DNA from: Microcoleus vaginatus WJT46-NPBG5
GTDB lineage: Bacteria > Cyanobacteriota > Cyanobacteriia > Cyanobacteriales > Oscillatoriaceae
Direction of reading: 5' to 3'
Assembly: GCA_019359355.1 (NCBI GenBank)
Contig: JAHHHM010000031.1
Span: 1-63,807 of the forward strand
Length of the DNA: 63,807 bases
Positions 54,359 through 63,697 of this stretch are shown piece by piece. Below the pieces are notes generated by a model. It saw only the letters and a program-made list of their open reading frames with translations. It did not search any database and was not told the DNA's origin. Position numbers and translations under genes: made by a program. Positions within the stretch are counted from its first letter, which is position 1, and every line of letters begins with the position of its first letter.

Positions 54359-54997
54359 CTATTGAAATTGCTGTAATAACCACGCACCAACCTGGGATTG
54401 ATTTATCGTGCGAGATTGCCGTAGCGCTTCTTCCAAAACCGGCATTCCTAACCCCGGCAACACCAGAGACTCGGAAATGCGCCGGCTTCCCCCATTCTCA
54501 ATCGCAAAGGCAAGCATTCGGACATTCTGCACGTCTACAATCCAGTATTCTTTGACTTGTAAATCTTCATAAAGTAGCCGTTTCTGTCCTTGATCATCGG
54601 CAAGTGAGGTATTCGCAACTTCAATGACTAACTCAGGCGATGGATAGTCATCTAAATTAATAACGGATGTTCCCCAAGGAATCACTTGAGAATTCTCGCT
54701 AATGTAATAGGAAATATCAGGCTGACACTCTTGAAACCCTGTTTGCCGGTAAGTACAGTTATCCCGTCCATTCAAAGGAATGCCTTTCAGTGTCGCGTAT
54801 AAATTTACGGCAAAAATAATAATTGTGTGATCGAGGGAGTGGTCATTTCCAATCGGAGTCATTTCAATCCTCAAATGTCCGTCGTAGTAGTAGCATCTGG
54901 CTTTTTCATAAACTGTATTTTCAATGATTTGGATGTATTCTTCCCAAGTAGCCGGCATCCAAATATCACTCTTGATTTTAGTTGGTAAGTTGCTCAT
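54359..54997 (-). CDS. Uma2 family (DUF820) restriction-endonuclease-fold protein
   Basis: A 212-residue protein of the large cyanobacterial Uma2/DUF820 family with a PD-(D/E)xK fold. QPDISYYI and SPELVIEVANTS supply the Asp and Glu-x-x of the putative active site, and YEDLQVKEYWIVDV is the following conserved strand. Cyanobacterial genomes carry dozens of these; their function is unknown. It has no clear partner gene here. Confidence 0.9.
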   Translation of the reverse strand: MSNLPTKIKSDIWMPATWEEYIQIIENTVYEKARCYYYDGHLRIEMTPIGNDHSLDHTIIIFAVNLYATLKGIPLNGRDNCTYRQTGFQECQPDISYYISENSQVIPWGTSVINLDDYPSPELVIEVANTSLADDQGQKRLLYEDLQVKEYWIVDVQNVRMLAFAIENGGSRRISESLVLPGLGMPVLEEALRQSRTINQSQVGAWLLQQFQ

Positions 54998-55145
54998 GGC
55001 TTAATTTCATCAGGTAAATATTAGCAAAATCTTCATCAAATTTTGAGGTTGAAAAAATAACTGTAAATGAAGCTAAGCTTTGATGAATGCATTTATTTAT
55101 GATAACGCTATCCTATTTTAGAATAGTGCTTTGTTCATCTGCCGT

Positions 55146-55769
55146 TCACTTTTTTGCTTGAATGACTTGCAAACTGCCACCGGCATACAAAGCGTGCCGG
55201 CTCACTTCAAACCCTATTTCCGACAACACAGCCGGCACATCACTTTCAATGAGCTGCCAAGAAGTTTCTGTTTCAAACAACCACAAAAACACAGCAAAAC
55301 CCGGCCAAAATAAAAGATTCGTGGGGCGATGAAAATCTACCATTGTAAAGATGCCGCCCGGTTTTAGCACCCGATAGACTTGTTGAAAAATTTGCCGGCG
55401 CTGTTGCGTTTCCATCTCGTGCATCGCCACACTCGTATGCACAATTTCAAATTGATTGTCAGGAAAGGGCATCTTTTCAGCAAAAGCTTCCACATATTTA
55501 GCTTGAGGAACATTCTGCTCAGCTCGTTTGAGTGACAAGGGAGAAGCATCAAGGCCGGTAACAGATTGGGAATATTTCACCAAAAATTGTGTCGCCTGAC
55601 CACTGCCGCAACAAAGATCGAGTATTTTTGTATCTTGATTTATTGACAAATCTTGCAAAGCAAGCCGGCGAAATCTGCTCTCTCCACCGACACTAAGGGC
55701 AGCAATACGGGAAATCCCATCGTACAGCCATTGATATCGATAACTCCAGTCTCTTAAAATTGTTGCCAT
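55146..55769 (-). CDS. Class I SAM-dependent methyltransferase
   Basis: The Rossmann motif I is ILDLCCGSGQATQFL (about residue 50), with the acidic strand-2 end VTGLDASPLSL and the motif IV region FEIVHTSVAMHEME; the next strand is VLKPGGIFTMVDFH. This resembles the UbiE/MenG-like group, but the substrate is unknown. A hydrophobic stretch (NLLFWPGFAVFLWLFE) after motif VI could bind a lipid acceptor. It is divergent from hemH with 112 bp between. Confidence 0.88.
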   Translation of the reverse strand: MATILRDWSYRYQWLYDGISRIAALSVGGESRFRRLALQDLSINQDTKILDLCCGSGQATQFLVKYSQSVTGLDASPLSLKRAEQNVPQAKYVEAFAEKMPFPDNQFEIVHTSVAMHEMETQQRRQIFQQVYRVLKPGGIFTMVDFHRPTNLLFWPGFAVFLWLFETETSWQLIESDVPAVLSEIGFEVSRHALYAGGSLQVIQAKK

Positions 55770-55881
55770 TACTCCACCCTTATTAAAAATATCTATCTAT
55801 TAATCTTCACTCTTACTGCTAAAAAGGATATATTGTTAAAATCGGTAACAAAAATGAAAATACTGGGAAGCTGTAACTGCT

Positions 55882-57045
55882 ATGGGCCGTGTAGGGGTTT
55901 TATTGCTAAATCTGGGAGGGCCAGATCAAATAGAGGATGTCCGTCCCTTCCTGTTTAACCTATTTTCCGATCCAGAGATCATCCGCCTACCGTTTCCCTG
56001 GCTGCAGAAACCCTTGGCATGGCTGATTTCCTCCATGAGAGCTAAGAAATCTCAGGCAAATTACCAGCAAATTGGTGGCGGATCTCCCCTGCGTCGCATT
56101 ACAGACGAGCAAGCCCAAGCCCTGCAAAAGAACCTGCAAGAAAAGGGGAAAGATGCCCATGTCTATGTGGGAATGCGTTACTGGCACCCGTTCACCGAAG
56201 AAGCCATTGCCAGAATTAAGCGTGACCAGATTGAACAGCTGGTGATTTTGCCCCTCTATCCTCAATTTTCAATTAGCACGAGCGGTTCTTCGTTCCGGCT
56301 GCTAGAAAAACTGTGGCTAGAAGATCCATCTCTCGAACGGCTGGAATATACAGCAATTCCTTCCTGGTACAACCGGCCCGGCTATCTGCAAGCAATGGCC
56401 CAACTGATTACCCAAGAATTAGACCAGTCTCCCAACCCTGATAACGTTCACATTTTCTTTAGCGCCCACGGTGTTCCTGTCAGCTACGTTGAAGAAGCCG
56501 GCGATCCCTACCAAGAAGAGATCCAACACTGCACCGAGTTGATTATGCAGACCCTCAACCGGCCTAACCCTCACACCTTAGCCTATCAAAGTCGTGTCGG
56601 GCCGGTGGAATGGCTCAAGCCCTATACTGAGGATGCGATTAAGGAACTGGCAGCCGAGGGTGTTGAAGATTTGCTGGTTGTGCCGATCAGTTTTGTCTCG
56701 GAACATATCGAGACGCTGCAAGAAATTGATATGGAGTATCGGGAATTGGCGGAGGAAGCCGGTATTCATAACTTCAACCGCGTGCCGGCGCTCAATACGC
56801 ACCCCGTATTTATTGACGATCTGGCTAATTTAGTCATTGAAGCCCTTGAAACTCCTAGCTTGCAGTTGGCTTCTGTGATGCACCCCAAGAAACAGGTGAA
56901 AATGTATCCCCAAGAACGCTGGGAGTGGGGCATGACAACCACCGCTGAAGTGTGGAACGGGCGTCTAGCTATGCTGGGCTTCCTGGGATTGATGGTGGAG
57001 TTAATCACCGGCCACGGCCCTTTGCACTTTATTGGGCTGCTGTAA
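55882..57045 (+). CDS. hemH: Ferrochelatase with C-terminal chlorophyll-binding helix
   Basis: It inserts Fe2+ into protoporphyrin IX, the last step of haem synthesis. The 387-residue length includes the cyanobacterial extension. The core has LLLNLGGPD, the metal-site His in [11 protein letters not shown] and the conserved [18 protein letters not shown]. Residues ~355-387 form the CAB helix: [14 protein letters not shown], an ExxNxRxAM motif as in high-light-inducible proteins, which links haem synthesis to chlorophyll status. A probable terminator follows. Confidence 0.97.
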   Translation: MGRVGVLLLNLGGPDQIEDVRPFLFNLFSDPEIIRLPFPWLQKPLAWLISSMRAKKSQANYQQIGGGSPLRRITDEQAQALQKNLQEKGKDAHVYVGMRYWHPFTEEAIARIKRDQIEQLVILPLYPQFSISTSGSSFRLLEKLWLEDPSLERLEYTAIPSWYNRPGYLQAMAQLITQELDQSPNPDNVHIFFSAHGVPVSYVEEAGDPYQEEIQHCTELIMQTLNRPNPHTLAYQSRVGPVEWLKPYTEDAIKELAAEGVEDLLVVPISFVSEHIETLQEIDMEYRELAEEAGIHNFNRVPALNTHPVFIDDLANLVIEALETPSLQLASVMHPKKQVKMYPQERWEWGMTTTAEVWNGRLAMLGFLGLMVELITGHGPLHFIGLL

Positions 57046-57159
57046 CGCTCAAACAGTGTTGAGTCTCGATGTTTAATTAACCGACAACTGAACCACTGAA
57101 TGCGCCTTTTTAGCTCAGTTTCAACAGTTCAACCTCTCTCTTAAGAGGCTCTATATTGC

Positions 57160-57205
57160 TCCCCCTCAAGCCTGTTTTTCATAGGTCAATCAGGGGGAAT
57201 TTTTA
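57160..57205 (+). terminator. Probable terminator of hemH
   Basis: TCCCCCT (57160-57166) pairs with AGGGGGA (57192-57198) and is followed by ATTTTTATT. A smaller CCTCT/AGAGG hairpin lies just upstream (about 57132-57148). Confidence 0.6.
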
Positions 57206-57226
57206 TTATTCCATCGGGAAACACAA

Positions 57227-57856
57227 TTATTTAGCAATTGCTTGGCCGGCTCCAATTGCATCATTGCTGTTAAGGCCCATTGTACCCAGCAGGCTGCCTT
57301 CATCCCAGCTAGCGCCTTTGAGATTTACACCCGCTAAGTTAGCTTTCTCTAAAAGCACCCCATTGAGCTTGGCATCCATTAAATTAGCGCCACTCAGGTT
57401 AGCATGGCTCAAATTAGCATTACTCAAATCTGCAACACCGAGATTGGCGTTTGTTAAATTTGCACCCTTTAAATTAGCTTGATTCAAATTAATATAACAA
57501 AGATTGGCATCTCCTAACTCAGCATTACTTAGGTTGCTATTAGTAAAATTTGCCTCAAATAAATTGGCATTAATAAGGTTGATATTAATCAGATTCGTAT
57601 TTGTTAAATTCGCTTGAAATAGGTTAGCTTCACGCAAATTAGCCTGACTTAAGTTTGCACCGCTCAAATCAGCTTGAGCTAAATCGGCACCTTGTAGATT
57701 AGCGCCGCTGAGATCGCATCCCTGACATTGTTTAGTTTTCAGTAATTGTTGAACGTGTGCAGGATTTTCCGCAACCGCCGGCACAGCTAAACAAAGTGTT
57801 GGCGGCAGCACTAAAACAAGTAAAAAGCTAAATTTCATATTTTCCTCATTTATCAA
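57227..57856 (-). CDS. Exported pentapeptide repeat protein (copy A)
   Basis: A signal peptide (FLLVLVLPPTLCLAVPAVA) precedes VQQLLKTKQCQGCDLSGANL, in which a CxxC pair opens the beta-helix. About 27 A(D/N)LxxA-type pentapeptides follow, including Asn/Ile-rich ones (TNLININLIN). It should be periplasmic or on the outer surface. Its neighbour at 58084-58641 has the same architecture. The function is unknown; the family is common in cyanobacteria. Confidence 0.9.
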   Translation of the reverse strand: MINEENMKFSFLLVLVLPPTLCLAVPAVAENPAHVQQLLKTKQCQGCDLSGANLQGADLAQADLSGANLSQANLREANLFQANLTNTNLININLINANLFEANFTNSNLSNAELGDANLCYINLNQANLKGANLTNANLGVADLSNANLSHANLSGANLMDAKLNGVLLEKANLAGVNLKGASWDEGSLLGTMGLNSNDAIGAGQAIAK

Positions 57857-58000
57857 AACGCTTGCTCTTTAGTCTTCCCGCCGGCAGGCTAACGCTACCA
57901 CAGCGTTATATCTTCAGTTTTTACATCTAAGTTGCATGATTATGGATCTTTAAAAGCCTTTTAATTTCTAAATTTTTTAACGAGAAATCTCAAAAAAGCA

Positions 58001-58025
58001 AAAAAAAACTGGCTCATCGCCAGTC
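58001..58025 (-). terminator. Intrinsic terminator of the copy B pentapeptide gene
   Basis: On the minus strand, ACTGGC pairs with GCCAGT around a 5-base loop (58008-58024) and is followed by a run of Ts. It lies about 60 bp after the stop of the gene at 58084. Confidence 0.85.
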
Positions 58026-58083
58026 GTTACGTTCAGCTTATTGCTGCCACCTCTATCACATTTAGTAATAGTACAGTGTACGG

Positions 58084-58641
58084 CTAACGCACCAACCCAA
58101 TTCCATTGGTGAGATTAGCACCTTTAACCCCAAGTAGATTCGCGCCATACAAATTAGCCGCGTTAAGATTTGCCTTATACAAATCAGCGCCTCTCAAGTT
58201 CGCTCCATTAAGATTTGCCCTAAACAAATCAGCATTTCTTAAATTGGCACTAATTAAATCAGCACCTTGCAGGTTAGCTGCATTCAAGTTGGCATCGGTT
58301 AAAATTGCTTCATCAAATTTAGCATTCACTAAATTCGCGACCGATAAATCGGCTGCATTTAAATTCGCCTTACTGAGGTTTGCACCAGTCAAGTTGGCAC
58401 CTCTTAAATTCGCACCACTTAAATTAGCGCCGGCAAGATTCGCATTCGAGAGATTCGCGCCTTTAAGATCGACATTTGCCAAATCTACACCGCTCAGATT
58501 CGCACCACTTAAGTTAAAACCCGGCCCGCGTCTGGTTTCTAATAACTGCTGTACCTGGACTGGATTTTCTGCCACCGCCGGCATCATCAAACCCAATGTC
58601 GTTGCTAGCATTGCTGTCGCCGCTAAAAGTTTGAGTTTCAT
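58084..58641 (-). CDS. Exported pentapeptide repeat protein (copy B)
   Basis: It has a signal peptide ([20 protein letters not shown]) and the same opening as copy A ([13 protein letters not shown]), but the CxxC pair is replaced by GPGF. About 25 pentapeptides of the LSGANLxGA kind follow. It is a paralogue of copy A and probably arose by local duplication. It has its own terminator, so the two are separate units. Confidence 0.9.
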   Translation of the reverse strand: MKLKLLAATAMLATTLGLMMPAVAENPVQVQQLLETRRGPGFNLSGANLSGVDLANVDLKGANLSNANLAGANLSGANLRGANLTGANLSKANLNAADLSVANLVNAKFDEAILTDANLNAANLQGADLISANLRNADLFRANLNGANLRGADLYKANLNAANLYGANLLGVKGANLTNGIGLVR

Positions 58642-58876
58642 CTTTCCTATGCCTCTATCACCCGTATTTTTGCGTAAGCTGCCGGCAAATCGTTTACAGC
58701 CGGCTTGTCATATTTGTCGTTTACTATAAGTCAGCCCAAAATTGTTTAAGCTTGACATTTCCGTGTATATACTTAAATTAACATAAAGTTTTAAAATCTG
58801 GCAACTTCACACTGAGCGATATTAATAAACCCTTGCTTATAAAACTGACTAAAATTCTCAAAATTTAGCTAAAAAT

Positions 58877-58915
58877 CAGCCAATTTTGAATTTTGCGTAA
58901 ATTCTCAATTGGCTG
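58877..58915. repeat. Stem-loop with nine- and six-base arms
   Basis: CAGCCAATT (58877-58885) pairs with AATTGGCTG (58907-58915), and inside it GAATTT pairs with AAATTC across a small internal loop. No adjacent gene; function unknown. Confidence 0.65.
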
Positions 58916-59099
58916 CCATCCTCTAATTAAATTGAAAAGTTTTTGGGCAGAGAGACAGGGGGAGTTAGACTTGTTGAGAAAGGCGCAAGATGGGAGTTTT
59001 AAACGACTAAAATTCCTGCTGCCTCAGATTTTCAGATTATTTTGGCTCGCTGAGCCTGAATAAAACCCGAATTCTTTGATTTTGTGGACATTTCAGTGC

Positions 59100-59262
59100 A
59101 GAGGTCAAGGTGCCGGCAAAGCGCAGACAACTCCAGTAATTCCGAGTTAATCTCTCAAAGCGAGAAAAAACTCAACAATGCTGCTTGAGTTTGCTAAATA
59201 AACTCTCAATCAAGTTGCGCTCAACTGCCTGGAGGGTGGAATAATCGTATCCGGTTATATAA
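59100..59262 (-). pseudogene. C-terminal remnant of an IS5-type transposase
   Basis: On the minus strand the reading TLQAVERNLIESLFSKLKQ, followed by an in-frame stop, then VFSRFERLTRNYW, matches the C-terminal region of IS5-family DDE transposases (ERxFxKLKQFR...RYEKLARNY). The stop falls where Arg is usual. No start, no catalytic Asp region and no clear ends are left. Confidence 0.75.
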
Positions 59263-59283
59263 TCTTAATAAAAATATTAATAA

Positions 59284-59322
59284 GTTTGTAGTTGCGCTTG
59301 ATCGCCCAGCGCAACTACAAAC
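59284..59322. repeat. Perfect 14-base inverted repeat
   Basis: GTTTGTAGTTGCGC (59284-59297) and GCGCAACTACAAAC (59309-59322) with an 11-base loop. It lies between the transposase remnant and the DUF4347 giant and may be an IS-derived end or a terminator. Confidence 0.75.
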
Positions 59323-59357
59323 CTAATTATGGGTAATTAATCAGACACGATATAAGC

Positions 59358-59394
59358 CCGTGATCGCTCCTAGATAAAGCCGAAGCGATCACGG
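59358..59394 (-). terminator. Hairpin after the DUF4347/RTX gene
   Basis: CCGTGATCGCT (59358-59368) and AGCGATCACGG (59384-59394) match over 11 of 11 bases with a 15-base loop. It starts 8 bp past the stop of the giant gene. No T-run follows on the minus strand. Confidence 0.6.
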
Positions 59395-59402
59395 TTGAGG
59401 CG

Positions 59403-62400
59403 TTAGATGACGCTGATAAAGTCTGTTTGAGTAATCAGACTAGAATTGGTATTCGCTAGGATTGCCAGCACGTCACCACCATTGTTGCTGATCAAGGTGT
59501 TGCCGTTGGTAGAACTAATGCTCAGTTGCCCAAAGGTAAGTCCTCCGGCTAAACCGATCTTGTCTTCACCATCAATGAAATCCTGAATGGTGTCTGTGCC
59601 GCTTTGGGTCATCAGCACAAAGATGTCGCTCCCCAGTCCACCAGCTAGTAAATCGTTGCCGCGCCCACCACACAGCCGATCTTTGCCCTCGCCACCTTGC
59701 AAGTTATCGATTCCATTGCCACCCGACAAGATATCGTCCCCTGCTAAGCCGAGTAGGATATCCTCCCCATTACCACCATTGAGGATGTCATCCCCTGCGG
59801 TGCCACTAACAGGATCTTTGCCATTACCACCATTTAGGGTTGTACCAACTAGCAGCGTCACGGTTGCAGAGTCACCGCCTCCGTTACCATCGTTGAGCAG
59901 ATACTCAAAGCTCGCACTGCTGGCATTTGCACTGGCGGTGAAGACGACATTGCCACTACTATCGAGGGCAACGCTGCCATTTTGAGCGTTGCTAACATTG
60001 GTGAGGCTGAGCGTGTCACCTTCAACATCAGTATCGTTAGCCAGCAGATCAGCCGCCAGGATAGTTTTGGGGGTGCTTTGTCGAGCTGTCACGATGTCAG
60101 AGACAGCATCGGGATTATCGTTGACAGCCTGGACTGTGAGGTTAACGGTAGCCGTGCTGGTTGCTCCAGCGTGATCGCTAATAGTGTAAGTGAAGCTATC
60201 AGTCCCGTTGTAGTTGGCGTTGGGGGTGTAGGTATAGGTGCCATCACCATTGTTAACCAACCCACCTTTACTGGGTTGCGTTGTAGCCGCAATGCTGAGA
60301 CTATCGCCTAAATCAACGCCTGCATCGTTGCCTAAAAGATTTGCTGCACTGATGACCAAAGGTACATCTTCGGCAGTTGTGAGGTTGTCGTTGGTGGCAG
60401 TGGGAGTATCGTTGCTTAGGTCTAGAGTCCAAAGTTCAGGACCATTTATGCCGTTGTCAGCAGAAAGATAAAGCTTGCCATTCTCATAGCCTAGGATCGC
60501 TACGTTAGAACTGCCTGTGCCGGGGTTAAAGTCAGTAACGAGTTCTGGCGTGTTGGTATTAGGATTGATTTTCCACAGTTCTTGTCCATTGCTGCTGTTG
60601 TAGGCACTGAAGTACAGCGTGCCGTTAACATTCGTCAGAGAGTTCGGAGAGGAACTGCCACTGCCTGGTTCGATTTCCAGCAGCACCGGATTGCCCGTGG
60701 CCGGGTCAATCTTCCATAGTTCTTGTCCATTGCTGCTGTTGTAGGCTCTGAAGTACAGCGTGCCGTTGACGTTCGTCAGAGATTGCGGATAGGAACTGCC
60801 ACTACCTGCTTCGATTTCCAGTAGCACCGGATTGCCCGTGGCCGGGTCAATCTTCCACAATTCTTGTCCATTGCTGCTGTTGGAGGCTCTGAAGTACAGG
60901 GTGCCATTGACGTTCGTCAGAGAGTTCGGATCAGGCCAGCCACTGCCTGGTTCGATTTCCACTAGCACCGGATTGCCTGTTGCCGGGTCAATCTTCCACA
61001 GTCCGCCATTGCTGCTGTTGGAGGCAATGAAGTACAGCGTGCCGTTGACATTCGTCAGAGATTGCGGATTATACCAATCGCTGCCTGGTTCGATTTCCAC
61101 TAGCACCGGATTGCCTGTTGCCGGGTCAATCTTCCACAGTTCTTGTCCATTGCTGCTGTTGGGGGCTCTGAAGTACAGCGTGCCGTTGACATTCGTCAGA
61201 GATTGCGGATTAGACCAATCGCTGCCTGGTTCGATTTCCACTAGCACCGGATTGCCTGTTGCCGGGTCAATCTTCCACAGTCCGCCATTGCTGCTGTTGG
61301 AGGCAATGAAGTACAGCGTGCCGTTGACATTCGTCAGAGAGTACGGAGAGGAACTGCCACTGCCTGGTTCGATTTCCACTAGCACCGGATTGCCCGTGGC
61401 CGGGTCAATCTTCCACAGTTCTTCTCCATTGCTGCTGTTGGAGGCATTGAAGTACAGCGTGCCCTTGACGTTCGTCAGAGAGTGCGGATTAGACCAGCCA
61501 CTGCCTGGTTCGATCTCCACTAGCACCGGATTGCCCGTGGCCGGGTCAATCTTCCACAGTTCTTGTCCATTGCTGCTGTTGTAGGCACTGAAGTACAGCG
61601 TGCCGTTGACGTTCGTCAGAGAGTTCGGAGAGGAGCCAAACTCCTGTGTATTAACATCTATCGTTGATAAATTGCCCGTGGTCGGGTCAATCTTCCATAG
61701 TTCGTAGCCATTGCTGCTGTTGTAGGCACTGAAGTACAGCGTGCCGTTAACATTCGTTAGAGATTGCGGATAGGAACTGCCACTGCCTGGTTCGATTTCC
61801 AGTAGCACCGGATTGCCTGTTGCCGGGTCAATCTTCCACAGTTCTTGTCCATTGCTGCTGTTGTAGGCACCGAAGTACAGCGTACCGTTGACGTTCGTCA
61901 GAGATTGCGGATAGGAACCGCCACTGCTTGCTTCGATTTCCACTAGCACCGGATTGTCCGTGGCCGGGTCAATCTTCCACAGTTCTTGTCCATTGCTGTT
62001 GTTGTAGGCAATGAAGTACAGCGTGCCGTTGACGTTCGTCAGAGAGTGCGGATAGAACCAGCCACTGCCTGGCCCGATTGCCAGTAGCATCGGATTGCCC
62101 GTGGCCGGGTCAATCTTCCACAGTTCTTGTCCATTGCTGCTGTTGTAGGCACTGAAGTACAGCGTGCCGTTAACATTCGTCAGAGAGTGCAAAGAGGAAC
62201 TGCCACTGCCTGGTTCGATTTCCAGTAGCACCGGATTGCCTGTTGCCGGGTCAATCTTCCACAGTTCTTGTCCATTGCTGTTGTTGTAGGCAATGAAGTA
62301 CAGCGTACCGTTAACATCCGTCAGAGATTGCGGAGAGGAACTGTCACTACCTGCTTCGATTTCCAGTAGCACAGGATTGCCCGTGGCCGGGTCAATCTTC

Positions 62401-63656
62401 CACAGCTCTTGTCCATTGCTGCTGTTGTAGGCAATGAAGTACAGCGTGCCGTTGACGTTCGTCAGAGACTGCGGCTCAGACCAGCCACTGCCTGGTTCGA
62501 TTTCCAGTAGCACAGGATTGCCCGTTGTCGGGTCAATCTTCCACAGTTCTTGTCCATTGCTGCTGTTGCTGGCACTGAAGTACAGCGTGCCGTTGACGTT
62601 GGTCAGAGATTGCGGAGAGGAACTGCCACTGCCTGGTTCGATATCAGTAAGGCGCACCGGATTGCCCGTGGCTGGGTCAATCTTCCACAGTTCTTCTCCA
62701 TTGCTGCTGTTGTAGGCACTGAAGTACAGCGTGCCGTTGACGTTGGTCAGAGATTGCGGATTAGACCAATCGCTGCCTGGTTCGATTTCCAGTACCACCG
62801 GATTGCCCGTGGCTGGGTCAATCTTCCACAGTTCATAGCCATTGCTGCTGTTGTAGGCACTGAAGTACAGCGTGCCGTTGACGTTCGTCAGAGAGTGCGG
62901 ATAGAACGAGCCACTGCCTGGTCCGATTTCCAGGCGCACCGGATTGCCTGTTGCCGGGTCAATCTTCCACAGTTCGTAGCCATCGCTGCTGCTGTAGGTA
63001 CTGAAGTAAAGCGTGCCGTTGACATCGGTAAAATTGCTTGGATTAGAACTATCTGTTGCTAAGTTAATGTTGTACTGAATTGGGTCATTGCTTAATGTTG
63101 CAGCATATTGCTCAAGCACCGTAGAAGTGAATGCTAAACTAACTGTGCTAAGGGCAGTAGTCGTTTCTAATGCCCAGTTTCCACCTTGAGCGGCGCAACC
63201 TGTTATCACTGCCGAGGCTGCCACATTCGCGCCAATTAAGCTATGTAGCGTATTGACAAAGACCTGACCTCTGTCGCCCTTGGCTACCTCGCAGCCATAA
63301 ATTAGGAACTCTGCTTTATCTGTCAGTGCCTCTGCCCAAGCCTGAAGTTGCCCAGAATAGAGATTCAGCGTCTCTAAGCTCAACTCGGTTGTACCTAATT
63401 GCACCCGTCCTGGTGAGCCATGCGAAACAACGTGAACAGCCGTCAAATCCTTACGCTGTACTAAGACCTCGCTGATTTGCTCAACGCCATCTCGCATTGC
63501 ATCTAGCACGATTACTTCAACCCGCGATCTTACCCCTGCCACTAAATCTGCATAATCCGTCACCGCCGAATCAATAAAGACAATTTCGTGAGTAGCGGAG
63601 GCTTGAACACTGAGACTTTGAGAAGCAAATTGAGGTTTATACAAAGTAGCTGTCAT
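59403..63656 (-). CDS. DUF4347 / ELWK-repeat / cadherin-like / RTX surface protein
   Basis: A 1417-residue protein. DUF4347 (~24-190) has VHVVSHGSPGRVQLG and LIYGCEVAKGDRG. Residues ~215-1075 are about 18 near-identical 47-residue repeats around ELWKIDPATGNPV and SLTNVNGTLYF, probably beta-propeller blades. Two cadherin-like domains (~1085-1180 and 1180-1270; NLLGNDA and DLLANDTD) follow, then seven RTX nonapeptides (GGxGxDxLx) that bind Ca2+. The end (DFIDGEDKIGL...) is typical of type I secreted proteins. No Sec signal, as expected. It is probably a secreted adhesin; the secretion genes are not in the window. Confidence 0.92.
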   Translation of the reverse strand: MTATLYKPQFASQSLSVQASATHEIVFIDSAVTDYADLVAGVRSRVEVIVLDAMRDGVEQISEVLVQRKDLTAVHVVSHGSPGRVQLGTTELSLETLNLYSGQLQAWAEALTDKAEFLIYGCEVAKGDRGQVFVNTLHSLIGANVAASAVITGCAAQGGNWALETTTALSTVSLAFTSTVLEQYAATLSNDPIQYNINLATDSSNPSNFTDVNGTLYFSTYSSSDGYELWKIDPATGNPVRLEIGPGSGSFYPHSLTNVNGTLYFSAYNSSNGYELWKIDPATGNPVVLEIEPGSDWSNPQSLTNVNGTLYFSAYNSSNGEELWKIDPATGNPVRLTDIEPGSGSSSPQSLTNVNGTLYFSASNSSNGQELWKIDPTTGNPVLLEIEPGSGWSEPQSLTNVNGTLYFIAYNSSNGQELWKIDPATGNPVLLEIEAGSDSSSPQSLTDVNGTLYFIAYNNSNGQELWKIDPATGNPVLLEIEPGSGSSSLHSLTNVNGTLYFSAYNSSNGQELWKIDPATGNPMLLAIGPGSGWFYPHSLTNVNGTLYFIAYNNSNGQELWKIDPATDNPVLVEIEASSGGSYPQSLTNVNGTLYFGAYNSSNGQELWKIDPATGNPVLLEIEPGSGSSYPQSLTNVNGTLYFSAYNSSNGYELWKIDPTTGNLSTIDVNTQEFGSSPNSLTNVNGTLYFSAYNSSNGQELWKIDPATGNPVLVEIEPGSGWSNPHSLTNVKGTLYFNASNSSNGEELWKIDPATGNPVLVEIEPGSGSSSPYSLTNVNGTLYFIASNSSNGGLWKIDPATGNPVLVEIEPGSDWSNPQSLTNVNGTLYFRAPNSSNGQELWKIDPATGNPVLVEIEPGSDWYNPQSLTNVNGTLYFIASNSSNGGLWKIDPATGNPVLVEIEPGSGWPDPNSLTNVNGTLYFRASNSSNGQELWKIDPATGNPVLLEIEAGSGSSYPQSLTNVNGTLYFRAYNSSNGQELWKIDPATGNPVLLEIEPGSGSSSPNSLTNVNGTLYFSAYNSSNGQELWKINPNTNTPELVTDFNPGTGSSNVAILGYENGKLYLSADNGINGPELWTLDLSNDTPTATNDNLTTAEDVPLVISAANLLGNDAGVDLGDSLSIAATTQPSKGGLVNNGDGTYTYTPNANYNGTDSFTYTISDHAGATSTATVNLTVQAVNDNPDAVSDIVTARQSTPKTILAADLLANDTDVEGDTLSLTNVSNAQNGSVALDSSGNVVFTASANASSASFEYLLNDGNGGGDSATVTLLVGTTLNGGNGKDPVSGTAGDDILNGGNGEDILLGLAGDDILSGGNGIDNLQGGEGKDRLCGGRGNDLLAGGLGSDIFVLMTQSGTDTIQDFIDGEDKIGLAGGLTFGQLSISSTNGNTLISNNGGDVLAILANTNSSLITQTDFISVI
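60540..63040 (-). repeat. About 18 tandem 141-bp repeats
   Basis: Each unit encodes one 47-residue ELWK blade, and many neighbouring units are nearly identical at DNA level. Two units (blades 13 and 15) lack the codons for QE (GLWK), and one (blade 10) has a diverged linker. The tract is prone to copy-number change and to misassembly. Confidence 0.88.
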
Positions 63657-63678
63657 GGGTTAATCTCAAGTTGATAAA

Positions 63679-63697
63679 TAATACCAAATCCGGTTTA
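63679..63697. repeat. Dispersed repeat TAATACCAAATCCGGTT (copy 2)
   Basis: TAATACCAAATCCGGTTTA lies 22 bp upstream of the DUF4347 giant and matches the copy at 4473-4490. Its place suggests it may form part of the leader or promoter region. Confidence 0.6.

Larger units (their letters stand above)
58642..59402. other. Intergenic region with transposase relic and three hairpins
   Basis: A 761-bp region with a large hairpin (58877-58915), an IS5-type transposase remnant (about 59100-59262) and two perfect palindromes (59284-59322 and 59358-59394). A TTGACA at about 58753 on the plus strand could be a -35 box, but no gene follows. Confidence 0.55.

Noticed and set aside
58106-58729. Plus-strand frame of 207 codons, and similar ones at 57156-57482 and 18027-18245
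   Set aside because: Antisense to pentapeptide repeats; the periodic Ala/Leu/Pro pattern is the complement of the repeat codons.
60832-61584. Long plus-strand frame (250 codons) opposite the ELWK repeats, and related frames at 62434-63062
   Set aside because: They are antisense shadows of the 141-bp repeats; the peptides only repeat the complement of the blade sequence.
60540-63040. Possible CRISPR array
   Set aside because: The repeats are 141 bp, contiguous and in frame in a long gene, with no spacers. No CRISPR-type array or cas gene was seen anywhere in the window.
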